DNA of 64,000 nucleotides from the NCBI RefSeq assembly GCF_030272615.1, contig NC_081405.1, forward strand, positions 313,740,235 to 313,804,234, read 5' to 3'. Every line of letters begins with the position of its first letter. Position 1 is the stretch's first letter. Shown here in pieces: positions 21,525-33,885 of the stretch. The notes beneath the pieces were generated by a model. That model ran no database searches. It had not been told where the DNA came from and worked only from the letters and a program-made list of their open reading frames with translations. Position numbers and translations under genes: made by a program. The DNA is from Cryptomeria japonica (Eukaryota; Streptophyta; Pinopsida; Cupressales; Cupressaceae).

Positions 21525-24175
21525 TAATTGGATTTATTTGTCCAATTTTGATTTTTTATATTTTATATTTTCAACTCAAAGTGAGTTTATATTGTATTTT
21601 TGAAGTTCATTTTTAAAACACTTAGTCTTATTTTCCAATTTTGGAGATTTCCAACCCTACAATGGGTTTTTGGAATTTTGATTGGGGAAGATTGGTTTAG
21701 AGAAATTTTGTGGGTACGATCTCATTGGATTCATAGGAGTAGATACTTTATGCTACTTGGTTTTGCTGATCTCTCTCAGTGTGTTTGGCCTTCTTTACAA
21801 TTTTGGAGTTTTCATCATGTTTCAAGTAGGAACTCTCTTGCCTTCCTTATTTCTCAATTAAATCGATTTTAGTCTATTGAAATTGAATACCAATGTGAAA
21901 TGGAGTATTCTTTTAATTCAAAATTCTTCATTCGATTGATTCCACATTTTGTATGTTTCAATTTTGAAAATGAGAGTTGCTTTGGGGATATGTTGCCCAA
22001 ATTTTTATGTAAGCCCAGAAAGTGAATTTTATTTCAAAAGTGTGTTGTTGTTCACCCATCAACCAATGGCTTTAATGGAAATTTTGGTTTCGCAAGTTTG
22101 AATTTTTGAGTTTTTGGAGGTCCATCAGTGGTGGATGGCCTTCGAAACCTGGTTATTGGTCATTTTTTACTTTTTAAATAATGTGAATTTGATGTTTTAA
22201 ATGTGAAATTATTATGTGCAATAATGTTACTATTTATGAAAATTTTGTTTGTGGATCGAATTGGATTCGTTATCTTGGCATTAGGGCCAATTGAGTACAT
22301 GTGTTGTAAATGCATTGCTTGTATGAGTTATTTATGTTAAATCATTGGATTTTAGCATTTGTTTGCATTGTTCCTCATTATAAAATGAGATGAGATTAGG
22401 TGTGGGTAGTTAGAGTCATTAAAAGGAGTGGCTCTCAATGGAGGCCAAGGCCCAAAGTGGCCACCAAGATAACCCATTGAGAGTTGAGTAATAAGTGAAA
22501 ATGTTAATAAATAATGGGGTAAATACACTAAAAAAGGTAATGGATACCCCATACCTATCATGAGTGCTTGTTATGTCTATAGGCACATTGGGAAGGTCTA
22601 CCATTCATAAGAAATTGTTGGAGGGAATGATCATGTTCCTCATCTGTATGAGAGGATTTCATTTTGCATGAGCCATCTCTTCAAGCTATATGATGACACT
22701 CTTGTTTATTGTTCTCTAATATCCAACCCCATATAGATTGAGAAGCATTCAGAATAGGATTTTCCTTACATGTTATTATGATCATTGATTAATTCTTGAG
22801 GTATCCTCATTGATGGCCTTTTTGGTCTTATTACCATTGGATAATTGGTTTATGAGAATTGATCATATTTGATGTTTGGATGTGGATTCCCCTTGTTGAG
22901 TGTTTTCATACTTGTAATGCATTATATTTGCATTGAGGTTATGTTTGTCCTTATTATCATTTATTGATGTGGCATTATGTACTTGGTTGATTTTATGTTC
23001 ATGTTGAGTGTTACTCCATGTTTTCTCTTGTATGAGCCTATTGCCTCTCTTGCTTTAGTGTTTTATTGTTTCGACCATATGATTATCTCCACGAGCACAG
23101 TGGGGTTGTGAGTGGATGAAGAGTGTCTTATCCTCCTCAACACTTGTTATTCTTCTTCTTCCATTCTTGCAATTGTATCTATGTATTTGTTATAGAGCTC
23201 GGTATTCATTGATGATTCATATATGGAACACTCCAAGTGGAAATGTATGTAATTGCAATAAATGTTATTCTAGATGGATGTATCTTTAGTGGACTGATGT
23301 TGAGACCGACCACCGAGCATAATCTTGTATGCTTTTCATTTGATGCTATATATGATGTTATCATAGGATCACTTTGTTTGGTGCTTAAAATGAATGTATA
23401 TGCGATTCTTGTTGTATTGGAGATTTAATTGGTCATCTCCCATAGTGATCATTTGAGATTGACCAAGCCCTTATTAGATTGAGCTCTTAGGATCCAATCT
23501 AAGCTCAACCAAAGCCACCCAATTTGTGTTTCATCATGGTCCAATTGTTAAATTTAGTTGTGCTAGACACCTTAGTGTCCATTGAGCTAGTTGAGTGTGA
23601 ATTGGGAGTTATCTAGTGACCTAGTGTCTCGAGACTAGACCTATTTTCTCATTGTTTTGCCCAATTCTCTCAACTCAGGGATCAAATAATCATTTTGACT
23701 TCACCAAGGGGTTTAGTGTGTTTGGGGCTTCATACATTCTATCTAGGAAGCTCATTGGATTTGGACAAACACACATCTCAAGGATGTTAGCATGAGTTCA
23801 CCACTTCGAAGGACATTATAGTGGATTTAGGATGCTATCATGGATTTGGGACACTAGAGCGAGTGTCCTCCTAGTGCACTAGTGTCTAGTGGGGATTATT
23901 GGTTCCATATTGAGAGCCCTCTCTTGTTTGTTCGGTTTGGAGATGATTTCAGGGGCTAGAGTGGTCAGTTTGACCCAGTTTTGGAGGCGTTGTGAAGGTA
24001 GTGACATCAAGGAACCCTTTGAGTAGTCTTGAGTATGTTTTGAGTGACTTTGGATGGTGCTAGGGGTGTATGTTTGAATTCAGGGTTTTATCAAAGCCTA
24101 TTCATGACACCTAATACCTAGCGGTTTGTCATGTCAGACAAATCAAACTTAGTAACTTTGGGAATGGTCATGTTT
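21525..24175. other. Unassigned intergenic region between F copies
   Basis: About 2.65 kb of A/T-rich sequence between the solo LTR and element F. The open stretches (up to about 90 codons) show no family resemblance and no codon structure I trust. It may hold very old transposon remains. One 10 bp inverted repeat (CTCTCAATGG near 22432, CCCATTGAGAG near 22482) is the only structure noted. Confidence 0.5.
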
Positions 24176-24180
24176 GTTCC

Positions 24181-25385
24181 TATAATGGTGAAAAAGGGTG
24201 AATTATGGAGAGATCGAGAAGAAAGCTTTTCTTCCCTCCAAGGAGAGATGAAAGTTTCACTACGGATTTCCCTTCAAATACCTTATTCACATTACATTTA
24301 AAAGAGGGGGAATTCACTAGATCCAATCTATTAGGGCTGAGATTGAATACTAAATGAATTGATAATGGGATAGAAATGATAAGCTAACCCCTCTTTTAGA
24401 ATGGAAAATGATTGAATTATATTAAGTGTAAAAGTATCAAAGAACTGATTATAACTTGAGATAGAAGCGTGAGATGAAGTTGTGCACCTAGATCTGGCTA
24501 TAATATGTGGAAATGAAGCTACCCTATAAATTTGAGGAAAAGTTGTTGGGACCGTGTTGAAAGTGTCCACGGTCCTCCAAAAAATCCACGAAATGAAAAG
24601 GGTTTCTCTGCCTCTATAAATGGAGTACAAATATGCAAACACAGTTGCACACCTGCAACCTACACACAAAAAAGAGAGGAAAAGGGGTTGGGATTGGGGG
24701 ATTGCCTTCAGGTCAAACCCCAGTTTTGGAATTAACCAAATGATGAAAGAAAGTACTTGCAAGTAAATGTAAATGAAAGACTGAAATGTAAGTCACCTCA
24801 AAGGAGGTTGTAGATAGAATGTAGATAGATTTTCTTGTATTGAATTGAATGTTGAAAGGGATCTCCTCTTCAATGGTTGAATCCTTGACTTGAATGCAAC
24901 ACCTAGCCTTGAAGGGAGACTTGAGAATGCTCAATGTTGGAAAGGAATGCTCGAATGTTTGAATGCTCATGAATACTTGAATGCGTGATTGATGAAACTC
25001 CCAACTTATGCAAATGGGAAGGTGAGTGAAACTTATATACCCGTCAATTAGGGTTAATTGACTGATTTTCCATCACAAACCGACACAGGGAAATTTTTCC
25101 CGCTTTATGCAAAGTTCAATGCAGAGATAGGACAGAGGGGGCCCAAAATAGGGCAAGGACAAGGGCACTGCTCCCCTATCCTAGGGGGGACAGGGGTACC
25201 ATGCCCCTGTCCTACCCTTTTCTTAGGATAGGAAGTAGGTTCAGGAAATGCGAAGGGCAGAACAAGACAGTTTCTGGGGGTTGAGCAAGTCTCGGGTCTC
25301 TGATCAGGCTTAGGGATTCGAATTGCCAATGTGAAGACCCTACTATTGTCACAAATAGCAAGGGTCATAATTTTATGACACTACA
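24181..25385 (-). mobile_element. 3' LTR of element F
   Basis: The plus-strand ends are TATAATGG and GACACTACA, so in minus orientation it is TGTAGTGTC...CCATTATA. The last dinucleotide TA replaces the usual CA. It contains the hairpin GGACCGTG...CACGGTCC (24549-24575), a TATA-like GGGTATATAAG (minus strand, about 25033-25043), and a GC-rich hairpin GGACAGGGG/CCCCTGTCC (25188-25212). Confidence 0.88.
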
Positions 25386-26640
25386 TTTAGCCCCCACTTT
25401 AGCGGGAGTATAAGCATACGCCAATACTATCGGTAAAGTACAAGGTAACAAGATTGAAAGACTTCTACCACATCAAGGATGCAAGATGCACCAAGCTCCT
25501 AGTGGACTAAGGATCTTACGAAATTGATTGATAAAGTAAAAGGGAGGATCAAGAAGGGAAAACCATGACTACAAGTAGCAAGGTTCCCCTCACTATGAGT
25601 CATGAAAAAGATACCAAAATTATGAAGCAAATCCAAGTTCACTAAATAATTCTAAGTATCAAGAAGGAAAATATGAGTGAAGTGTATGCCCCCACGTTAA
25701 AGAAATCGTGCACACCTTATCAAGAGAAATTTCTTTAAGGTGGGATACACCAAAGAGAGAGAGAGAGAGGGAGCATGTTATCGCAAGGATTTAGCCCCCA
25801 ATCAAGGAATAAACCCAAGGATAATGAACACCAAAACAAGAGGTAGTTTCGCTTTCCTCGGGGTCAATATGTTGTATGATAACCCATGTATATCATATAT
25901 GTGTGTGTGCATATAATAATCATCATTCCCCAAAGAAAGGACACTACCTTAGAAGAAAGGGAAGACGGGATGTCTTTCAAGTCAACATGAAAGAGACCAA
26001 AAGAGATCTCAATGCTTTGCATCATCCTCAAGTAGACATTGAGGGAAAAATAGAAGAACAGGGATACACATAGAAGAGTAGTCACAAAAGAGAAAGAAAG
26101 GAGAGAGAGAAGGAGAGAGAGAGAGAGAGAGAGAAGATCTACAATGCTAATATTGCTAATCTAGCATGACATCTGCCTCTCGATCTTTCTGATCACTATT
26201 TCAGGAAGGCGGGCAACATGCCAAAGGAGCGACATCGAGCATAGTAGATGGATCTATCACAAGATCCAAACAAGGACTATGCTCATGTGGTAAGTCACTT
26301 TGTTCGATTATAGGAGCTAGGATTAGGGTTTGTGAGAATTCAATTGATAAATGCTTATCCACATCAACATATTCATAACCACTATTAGAAGCATAAGGAG
26401 TTGTATTGCCATCATGAATAACATTTTCACTCATTTCTTCATCACGATTTATAGAAAGAAGAACATGAACACGAATAGGAGTAAAACCATCACATGTTTT
26501 GTGCAACTTATGATTTGGAGATGTAGGTTCAATGTCTTGCTTAGGAGAAAAGGAAATCGTATCAATTGTTGGAGTCTTGGGAGTTGAATGGTTTGAGGAA
26601 CAACTTCACAAGCTCAAGCACGATGCCTTCATTGGTAGTC
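25386..26640 (-). other. 3' untranslated part of element F
   Basis: This region lies between the end of the protease frame and the 3' LTR. It has GA-type microsatellites (25755-25770 and 26098-26136) and the polypurine tract beside the LTR. Broken frames at 26506-26201 (minus) may be the tail of the coding region; they match nothing I know. I see no reverse transcriptase or integrase motif. Confidence 0.6.
26098..26136. repeat. (GA)n microsatellite
   Basis: An interrupted GA dinucleotide run lies in the 3' untranslated part of element F. Confidence 0.9.
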
Positions 26641-27846
26641 TCACGCACAATGATTTCGTTGCATCTTAGCGGAAGACTGAGAATGAGGAGTAATATTTAT
26701 GAAAGGAGGAACGGTCTCCTCTTTGATAGTTGAAGGTTTAGGTTGAGGCCTTTTAGGTTTAACAAGCGGAGAGGCAGGCCTCTTCTCTTTATAAGAGCAA
26801 GGAGGTGTAACTATGCCATATAAAGGAGGAATATTAGGTGTAGGAAGGAGACCAAGTCCATCATGGGGAGGTGGTACAGGTCTAATCTTAGGAGGAATAT
26901 TGTTGTTCTTCTTAGGAGAAGGCATAATAACATCCATAGGAATAGGTTGAGGATTTTCCTTAGGAGGAAGGTTAGTCCTATCCGTTAGGGGAAGGATTTC
27001 ATCTTCAAGAAGGATGGGAATGTCAAGTTTTGGGGATCTAGGTTGACTCAAGGATAAGATCATATATTTCTTCCATTTTTTATAAGATTGAAAAAGAGCA
27101 TCGCTCCTTTGTGAAAGAGATTGAAATTTCTTAGGGCAAAAGAGATCAATAGGAACACTAGGGCTTCTTTCAGATGGATGAAATAAGCTATGGTTCATGG
27201 TTATGATTTCTCCATTGTGGGGGAATTTCAAACACTTATGAATTGGAGAAGCAATAGCCTTCATGGAAGATAGCCAAGGGTAGCCCAAATTCACTAGAAA
27301 TTTCTCGGAAGAAGGAATGATAGCAAAGTGGACATCCATAAATTTAGTGTGAACTTCAATAGGAAGGGTGATAGAACCAATGGTAGGACAAGAGAATTCA
27401 TCAAATAACTTTACAACCACATTAGAGTCATCATAGATCAGTTTATGCAATTGTAAAGTGAAGAGATATTTCTCAGTGATAATATTAACAATGCAAGAGG
27501 GATCAACAAGAGCACCACGGCAAGGTATGTCCTTAACCTTTGCAACTATGTATAAAGGCCCATCGGGTGCCCTAATGGTCTCACTAGGGTCAAATGTAAT
27601 ACAAGGATCCTTAGGTGTCTTTTGTTTCTCTACCATGTTCACCAAATTCGGAGTTGTGGTAGTAAGATTAGAAGGAGAGAAAGAGGTATGTTCAGTCTCA
27701 ATCACGTTAGAGGTATGAGAAGGCAAAGGATCGGTGAAAATCTTAAAATTTTGATTAGGAGGAGCTACTAATTTGTTTCCCTTATCATTCACATGTGCCA
27801 TGGATATAGTATTATTATCAATCAAATCTTGAATTTTACTTTTCAA
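26641..27846 (-). CDS. Element F protease-like region
   Basis: A 401-codon open stretch continues the gag frame after a stop near 27877. It begins with KSKIQDLIDNNTIS, which in gypsy gag follows the CCHC-like knuckle. A retropepsin-like fold follows: GPLYIVAKVKDIPCRGALVD, then PSCIVNIITEKYL around residue 115. The active site reads DPS instead of DTG or DSG, so it may be inactive. Then come GSITLPIEV and PSSEKFLVNLGYPWLSSMKA, typical of the flap and the GYPWL-type C-terminal motif. The last 150 residues are Pro/Lys-rich with no known fold. Confidence 0.75.
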   Translation of the reverse strand: MKSKIQDLIDNNTISMAHVNDKGNKLVAPPNQNFKIFTDPLPSHTSNVIETEHTSFSPSNLTTTTPNLVNMVEKQKTPKDPCITFDPSETIRAPDGPLYIVAKVKDIPCRGALVDPSCIVNIITEKYLFTLQLHKLIYDDSNVVVKLFDEFSCPTIGSITLPIEVHTKFMDVHFAIIPSSEKFLVNLGYPWLSSMKAIASPIHKCLKFPHNGEIITMNHSLFHPSERSPSVPIDLFCPKKFQSLSQRSDALFQSYKKWKKYMILSLSQPRSPKLDIPILLEDEILPLTDRTNLPPKENPQPIPMDVIMPSPKKNNNIPPKIRPVPPPHDGLGLLPTPNIPPLYGIVTPPCSYKEKRPASPLVKPKRPQPKPSTIKEETVPPFINITPHSQSSAKMQRNHCA

Positions 27847-29655
27847 TGCAAAACATCTCTTAGTATCATGACCAGGCTAACAATGAAATTGATAAAAAGA
27901 ATTGCTATCAAAATAAGGGGATGTAAGCTTAGATGGGTCAACTGGTTTGATAGGAGGAAGTTTGATAACATTTCTTTGTAACAACTGAGACATAATACAA
28001 TGTAAAGATTCATTCAAAGGAGTAAATTGTCTTTCTCTTTTAAAGAATTTAGAAATAGGAGGCACACATGTTGTAGCATTCACATTGTTGTTGTTGATTG
28101 TATCATTGAACTTGATGAAACTTTTTGTTGGTTTGAACTTCGCAAACGGTTGTTGAACACTCTCCCCCTTATCACTCAGAGCCATAGGAGTAGATTGTTC
28201 CATTTGACTCATAGCCAATTGATAATTATGGAGTGTTACGCACAACTACAGAAAGGAAGTAAACTCGGACAAAAGAAGTTTTTCCCTGATATCTTTTTGC
28301 AAATTACAAAAGAAAATTCTTTGAATATAATTATTAGGTACATGAAAAGAAATTTGAGCACACAAATTCTTATATCTACCAATGAAATCACTCACTTTTT
28401 CTTTAACACCTTGTTTATAATGCATTAAATCAGCCAAAGTGATTGTAGGACCAATGTTGTTTTGAAATTGCTGAATGAAAGCATTTGCTAATTGTTGAAA
28501 ACAAGTGATAGAATAAGAAGGCAAAGAGAAATATCATTGTAAAGCCTTATCTCTTAGTGTTCTTGTAAACAATTTTGCAAGTAATCTTTGATCATAAGCA
28601 AAATCAGCACACAAGGTTTGAAATGTTTTAACATGTGTGAGAGGATCACCTTTTCCATTATAGAGTTCCAACTGAGGGACCTCAACATGCTTAGGTTGGA
28701 TGAATTTAACAATATCAAGAGAAATTGGGCTCGCAACATCAAATGTGGGCACACTAAACTTGGATTGACTCAGGGAAGCAATTTGTTGTTGTAAGGAAGA
28801 CACAGTTTGAGAAAGATTGTTAATGGTTGCTTCGGTAGAAGAATTGATGTTAGACATGGTTGATTGAGAAGGTGGTGTAATATTATTGAAGGAAGGCATG
28901 GATTGAGAATAAGGTGGTGGGACATTATGATAAGTAGGCATAGGTGATGATTGAGTAGGAAATGGGACACTTAAAGGAGGAATAAAATTGTTGAATGAAT
29001 TTCCCCCTTGTGTCACATTGATTGGTTGAGGGATAATAGGAATACTTATGGAAGACATAGGTAAAGATGGAGGATTAAATGAAGAAGAGGGATTTCCCCC
29101 ATGACTAATTGTTGTAGGAATGACATTTTGAGTTGATGTAGCCATGATGTTTGAAGTGAAGGTAGGAATACTAGCAATTGGAGTAGAAAAAGGAATAGAA
29201 TGATTGATTTGATTTGAAGGTTGTGCATAACCTAAGTTCTCAACGCAACTTTTTATAGGCGTGACATTAGAATCAACAATATGAGAAATGCCACGCAATA
29301 TATCAATTCCATTCTTATCACTTTGAATCATGTGTTTAAGGCCTTCAACTAATGGAAGAGCTTCACTATTAGGGTATTCTTGTGACATCCATTGTTGAAA
29401 GTTATCAAATTGATTGTCCAATTTTGAAAGTTATTATATGGAAACTCTAGTCAAAGCTTCCTCTTGTTCATCATGGGATTCATCAATTGGATAGATAGGG
29501 ACATGAGTAGGATGAGAAAAATTAGCATTACCCTCATTAAATAAGTCACCCAAATTATGCTCCATCTCTGCGATAATTAAACCTTGGGAAGCCTTAATTC
29601 TAATGCTTCGTCTAACGGGGATAATGTAGGTAGGACTAATAGTGGCGAAACTCAT
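27847..29655 (-). pseudogene. Element F gag
   Basis: The frame starts at about 29655 (MSFATISPTYIIPVRRSIRI) and stays in one phase, with stops near 29434, 28531, 28243 and 27880. An N-terminal Ser/Pro/Asn-rich region (about 29250-28870) and a short coiled coil (LSQTVSSLQQQIASLSQSKF) precede the capsid core. The core shows LELYNGKGDPLTHVKTFQTL, then DQRLLAKLFTRTLRDKAL and FQQLANAFIQQFQNNI, typical of Retrotrans_gag. A degenerate zinc-binding motif FYQFHC-stop-PGHDTKRCFALK lies near 27890-27845. The few, separate stops suggest fairly recent loss. Confidence 0.8.
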
Positions 29656-30800
29656 GCACTAGAGGGAAAATTGGGAATGTTAAATTTGAATTTTGAATAA
29701 TAGGAACAAAGTGCATAAAAATTGAATAATGCAAAATTTGAGAAAATAATGATTAAACAATTTGACTTTGTTGGAAGAAGAAAATGACACAATTTCCAAA
29801 AATAATTGTGATGATAAATGAAAGGAAATTGGAATTTTAAAATTAGGGCCAAGTGGATACCACTTAATTTTAAAATTGAGAAAAATAAAAATTTTAAAAT
29901 TAGGGCAGATTATAATTAACCACTTAATTTTTTTTAAAATCTTGAAATTTGAAATGTTGAAATTTGAAGGTATTTTTTATTTTAGAGGGATCAAAAATCA
30001 ACAAAATCAGCCAATTTTCTGGATTTAAGCTTTTAAATACGATCATAACAGTCTCCTGAAATTTTGGGAAAAAAACCAGGGACCGTGTTGAAAGTGAACA
30101 CGGTCCAACCAACTTTTTTCAAAAATTTTTAGGGATGAAAGTTACAATAACATCAAAGTGAATCCCAAAAAATTGACGAATTTTACAATCTCTAGATAGA
30201 CGAAATGAAGGTTTGAATGGGTAAATAGGACCCTATTAGGGTTTTGAAAAAATGAGGAATTGAATTGAAAATTTGAAAAGGGTCAAACCTAATGGATAGG
30301 GACACCTTAAAAAGTATTTAGAAAACTGAAATTGATTGAAATTGATTGAAATTTGCACAAAATTCAATTAAATTTGAAAATTAGGGTTTGAGGACCTAAC
30401 CACTTAATTTTTGAAATTTTGAATTTTGGAAAAGGGGGGAAATTGAAAATTTGAATTTTAGGACAGAAGATAAGTCTGAAAATAGTCACAAATTTGAAAA
30501 TTAAATGGAAATTCAATTTTTGCACAATTTCAAGATGATTTTTAAAAATTAGGGTTTTGACAATTAACCTCTTAATTTTGTGAATTTGATTTGCAAATTG
30601 AACAAGACAATGAAGAAATTGAATTTGACAAACAAAGCAATTTTCAGATCAAAGACAATAACAAGCAATTTTTTTTTGCAAAACACAAGTTCAATTTCAA
30701 TTTTAAAAACTAGGGTTTTGAATGAATTAACCACTAAGTTTATAGAAAAATTAAACTTGTAAATGAAAATATACAATGATTTTCATAATAAAGCATGTAA
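29656..30800 (-). other. 5' leader of element F
   Basis: This A/T-rich leader lies between the primer binding site and gag. It contains recurring AATTAGGG..TT..GA..ATTAACCACTTAATTTT-like blocks (about 29843-29880, 29897-29935, 30378-30415, 30548-30580 and 30708-30740), an internal repeat about 30-45 bp long. It also has a hairpin (30080-30106) shared with the LTR. Confidence 0.6.
30080..30106. repeat. Leader hairpin shared with the F LTR
   Basis: GGACCGTG (30080-30087) and CACGGTCC (30099-30106) form an 8 bp stem around TTGAAAGTGAA. Almost the same hairpin occurs in the 3' LTR at 24549-24575, and a decayed copy lies in the 5' LTR near 31187-31213. Confidence 0.8.
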
Positions 30801-30816
30801 GACGTCAGGTTCACCA
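30801..30816 (-). other. Primer binding site of element F
   Basis: On the minus strand TGGTGAACCTGACGTC begins four bases (TTT plus one) after the LTR terminus CCATTATA. The TGG start and its position fit a tRNA primer site; I do not assign the tRNA. Confidence 0.65.
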
Positions 30817-30819
30817 AAA

Positions 30820-32004
30820 TATAATGGTGAAAAAGGGTGAATGATGGAGAGATCAAGAGGAAATCTTTTCTTCCCTCCAAGGAGAGATGAAAGTTTCACT
30901 ACAGATTTCCTTTTAAACACCTTATTCACATTACATTTAAAAGAGGGGGAATTCACTAGATCCAATCTCTTAGGGCAGAGATTGAATACTAAATGAATTG
31001 ATAATGGGATAGAAATGATAAGATAACCCCTCTTTTAGAATGGAAAATGATTGAATTATGTTGTGTAAAAATAGCAAAGAACTGATTATAACTCAAGATA
31101 GAAGCGTGAGATGAAGTTGTACACCTAGATCTGACTATAATATGTGGAGATGAAGCTGCCCTGCAAATTTGAGAAAAAGTCATCGAGACCGTGTTGAAAG
31201 TGTCCACAATCCTCCGACAAATCCGCGAAACGAAAAGGGTTTCTCCACCTCTGCAAATGGAGTACAAATCTGCAAACACAGCTGCGCACCTGCAACCTAC
31301 ACACAAAAAAGAAAGGAAAAGGGGTTGGGATTGGAGATTTTCCTTTAGGTCAAACACTAGTTTTGGAATTAATCAAATGATGAAAGAAAGTACTTGCAAG
31401 TAAATATAAATGAAAGACTGAAATGTAAGTCACCTTGAGGGAGGTTGTAGATAGATTTGCTTGTATTGAATTGAATGTTGAAAGGGATCTCCTCTTCAAT
31501 GGTTGAATCCTTGACTTGAATGCAACACCTAGCCTTGAAGGAAGACTTGAGAATGCTCAATGCTAGAAAGGAATGCTTGAACGCTCTTGAATGCTTGAAT
31601 GTGTGGTTGATGAAACTTCCAACTTATGCAAATGGAAAGGTGAATGTGACTTATATACCCGTCAAATAGAGTTAATTGAAATATTTTCCATCACAGGCCA
31701 ACACAGGAAAAGTTTTCCCACTTTATGCAAAGTCCAATGTAGAGATAGGATAGAGGGGGCCCCAAAATAGGGCAAGGACACGGGCGCCACGCCCCTGTCC
31801 TAGGGGGGATAGGGGTGCCACGCCCCTATCCTACCCTTGTCTTAGGAAAGGAAGAAAGTTCAGGCAATGCAGAGGGCAGAACAAGATAACTTCTGGGGGT
31901 TGAGCAAGTCTCGGGTCTCCGATCAGGCTTAGGGATTCGAATCACCAACGTGAAGACCCTAATGTAGTTGCAAATTGCAAGGGTCACAATTTTATGACAC
32001 TACA
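30820..32004 (-). mobile_element. 5' LTR of element F
   Basis: This 1185 bp copy aligns with 24181-25385 along its whole length, with many substitutions and small indels. It contains the hairpin GGATAGGGG/CCCCTATCC (31807-31831) in place of GGACAGGGG/CCCCTGTCC in the other LTR. Confidence 0.9.
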
Positions 32005-32009
32005 GTTCC

Positions 32010-32377
32010 TAAACACCTCTTAGATCTTGTCCTATTATTCGGGACACCTTTCCTCTTATTGTCTTGTATTTTTTAATGCTTAGTCTTCCACTTGTGCATT
32101 GTCAGTTATCGACAGGATTAATGTTGCCTTGAGGTAAGCATTATACTTACATTGTTATGTATGATGACACTTAATTACTTCAAAAAAAATGTCTCCATGC
32201 AATTATTGTGTAATTTTCTCTTATACTCTAGGGTTCCTTGGTGTTTCATTATATTTGTTAATTATCATGGTGTTTGGTTCGACATTCTATCATAGTTGAG
32301 ATTTATGGCTCAAGTGGTTTGGAAGTAAAGTAAAGCAATATATGAACTATCATATTGCAAATTTTAGAGGTTGAGCT
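32010..32377. other. Spacer right of element F
   Basis: This is host or older sequence next to the F target site. I see no gene or repeat in it. Confidence 0.5.
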
Positions 32378-32592
32378 TGTTGGGAATTAGTGTCCACATA
32401 GTTGTTAGAAATATTGCATCATAGGATGCATAAAATAAATAGGTTTATTATATGTTGTTGAGTAGGTTAATATATTAGTGGTATGAATATGTTGAGTTGT
32501 TAAAACATCTCAATAAATTTAATAAATTTGTTGGGATATTTTCCTATAAATTAGGATATGAGAATCCTATAAATATGTAATGTATTTGATTA
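32378..32592 (+). mobile_element. 5' LTR of element E (recognisable part)
   Basis: It starts TGTTGGGAATTAGTGTCCACAT and includes TCCTATAAATTAGGATATGAGA followed by a TATA box. Homology to the 3' copy ends at 32592; the true 3' border may lie further right. Confidence 0.65.
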
Positions 32593-33885
32593 AGAACATG
32601 GTTATGCTACAAAGGAGTTTTCAAGTGGTCTTGAAGAAATCATTTGCTCATTTGTGTGTATAGCCTGATCCATAGCCATCGAATTCAATTGAGGCAATTC
32701 AAATTTGTATTGGTTTGTGGCCTATAGTTCAATCCACACGCAGTTGATTCTGGGGCAAATACTCATTGGTTTGGGAGTTCTAATCGCTATTCTCTATTGC
32801 AAATATAATGGATTCTCCTGATACTCATCAACATATTTTTACTAATAGTTGTCATTTATCCACTTGTAGCAGCTTAAAAGCACAAAGTCTGGGTAGTTTT
32901 AGTGCTCAAAAATCTCTATTGAATCCTAATTTGATATCGTGCAAGGTTATTTTGTGAGACAAGTCAGTACACTTTTTATTTCTATTCCAATATATAACCT
33001 TTAGAAATAACTTGAAATTTCGTTCCCACGTAACCATTCACATTTGGATTTTTTCCTCCACTCTTGCAATCACTGCAATGATGTTGTGTCATTCCTTTGT
33101 CTTCTTTCACTAACCATAGTCAAAACCTTGAGATTTGATCTCTAGATCTTTAGATGAAATTTGTAGCAAAGTTGTTAATCATAGGAATGTAGATCACTTG
33201 TGCATTTCAACACCATCTCTTGAAAAAATAGTGGAAGTTGTGAAGAACATAGATCATGGCTCTTTATTGTAGCTAAATTGTCAAGAACTCTCACCATTCA
33301 CATTGGGAGAAGTGAGGATGTGTTAACAAATGTGACTCGCGTCATTGAAATTGTACAGTTTGTTTTTTTGTCTATCTTTGTAGAGTGAGTGTCTAAAGAT
33401 ATATTTCAGATTGAATTTGAATTGTTATCAGTTAAATGTCAATGAGTTAAGTTGTATTATTTTTTTTAAAATAGGGTTCATTTTTATGAGTCATAAATTG
33501 GCATGCCATTAAAGGTATGTTTATTAAAAAAAAAGTATAATTTCTTCAACTATAATCGAATGCATTATCACGTGTACGCGACATCCAAATTATGGGGGGA
33601 TTATAAAATGAAGATTCAAAGTCATATTTTCTTAGTAGCGAGATTACTAGTAGTTGGAGGCATGGGAGGTTGGAGGATATTCAATGACCTCTCATCAGTC
33701 ACTAGCAACAAGCTCGTGAAATTGCATTAGTGACAAAAATATTTGTGCCAAAATGACTAAATCCAATATTGGTTTCTAGGTGGTTGCAACAACCATCTCA
33801 TGTCATTTTTTATTAGAGTAGCAATGATCTATAATGGTGCATACATACGTGACAACAAGGGCTTGGTATTCAAGATTTTTTATGT

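Larger units (their letters stand above)
24176..32009 (-). mobile_element. Element F, gag-protease-only Ty3/gypsy element
   Basis: Two LTRs (24181-25385 and 30820-32004) flank an internal region of 5.4 kb, all on the minus strand. The target duplication is an exact GTTCC (24176-24180 and 32005-32009). A primer binding site follows the right-hand (5') LTR, and a polypurine tract (GTGGGGGCTAAA on the minus strand) precedes the left-hand (3') LTR. Only gag and a protease-like region are present, with no reverse transcriptase or integrase. It therefore looks like a non-autonomous gypsy element that relied on a partner. Confidence 0.9.

Noticed and set aside
21600-21872. 90-codon Trp/Phe-rich frame
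   Set aside because: The composition reflects T/G-rich DNA; no family, start context or neighbour supports it.
22432-22495. Inverted repeat CTCTCAATGG...CCCATTGAGAG as a transposon end or terminator
   Set aside because: No target duplication or other copy supports a function.
23765-23785. GGACAAACACACATC, the complement of the hairpin core
   Set aside because: The flanks are not complementary, so it lacks the defining property.
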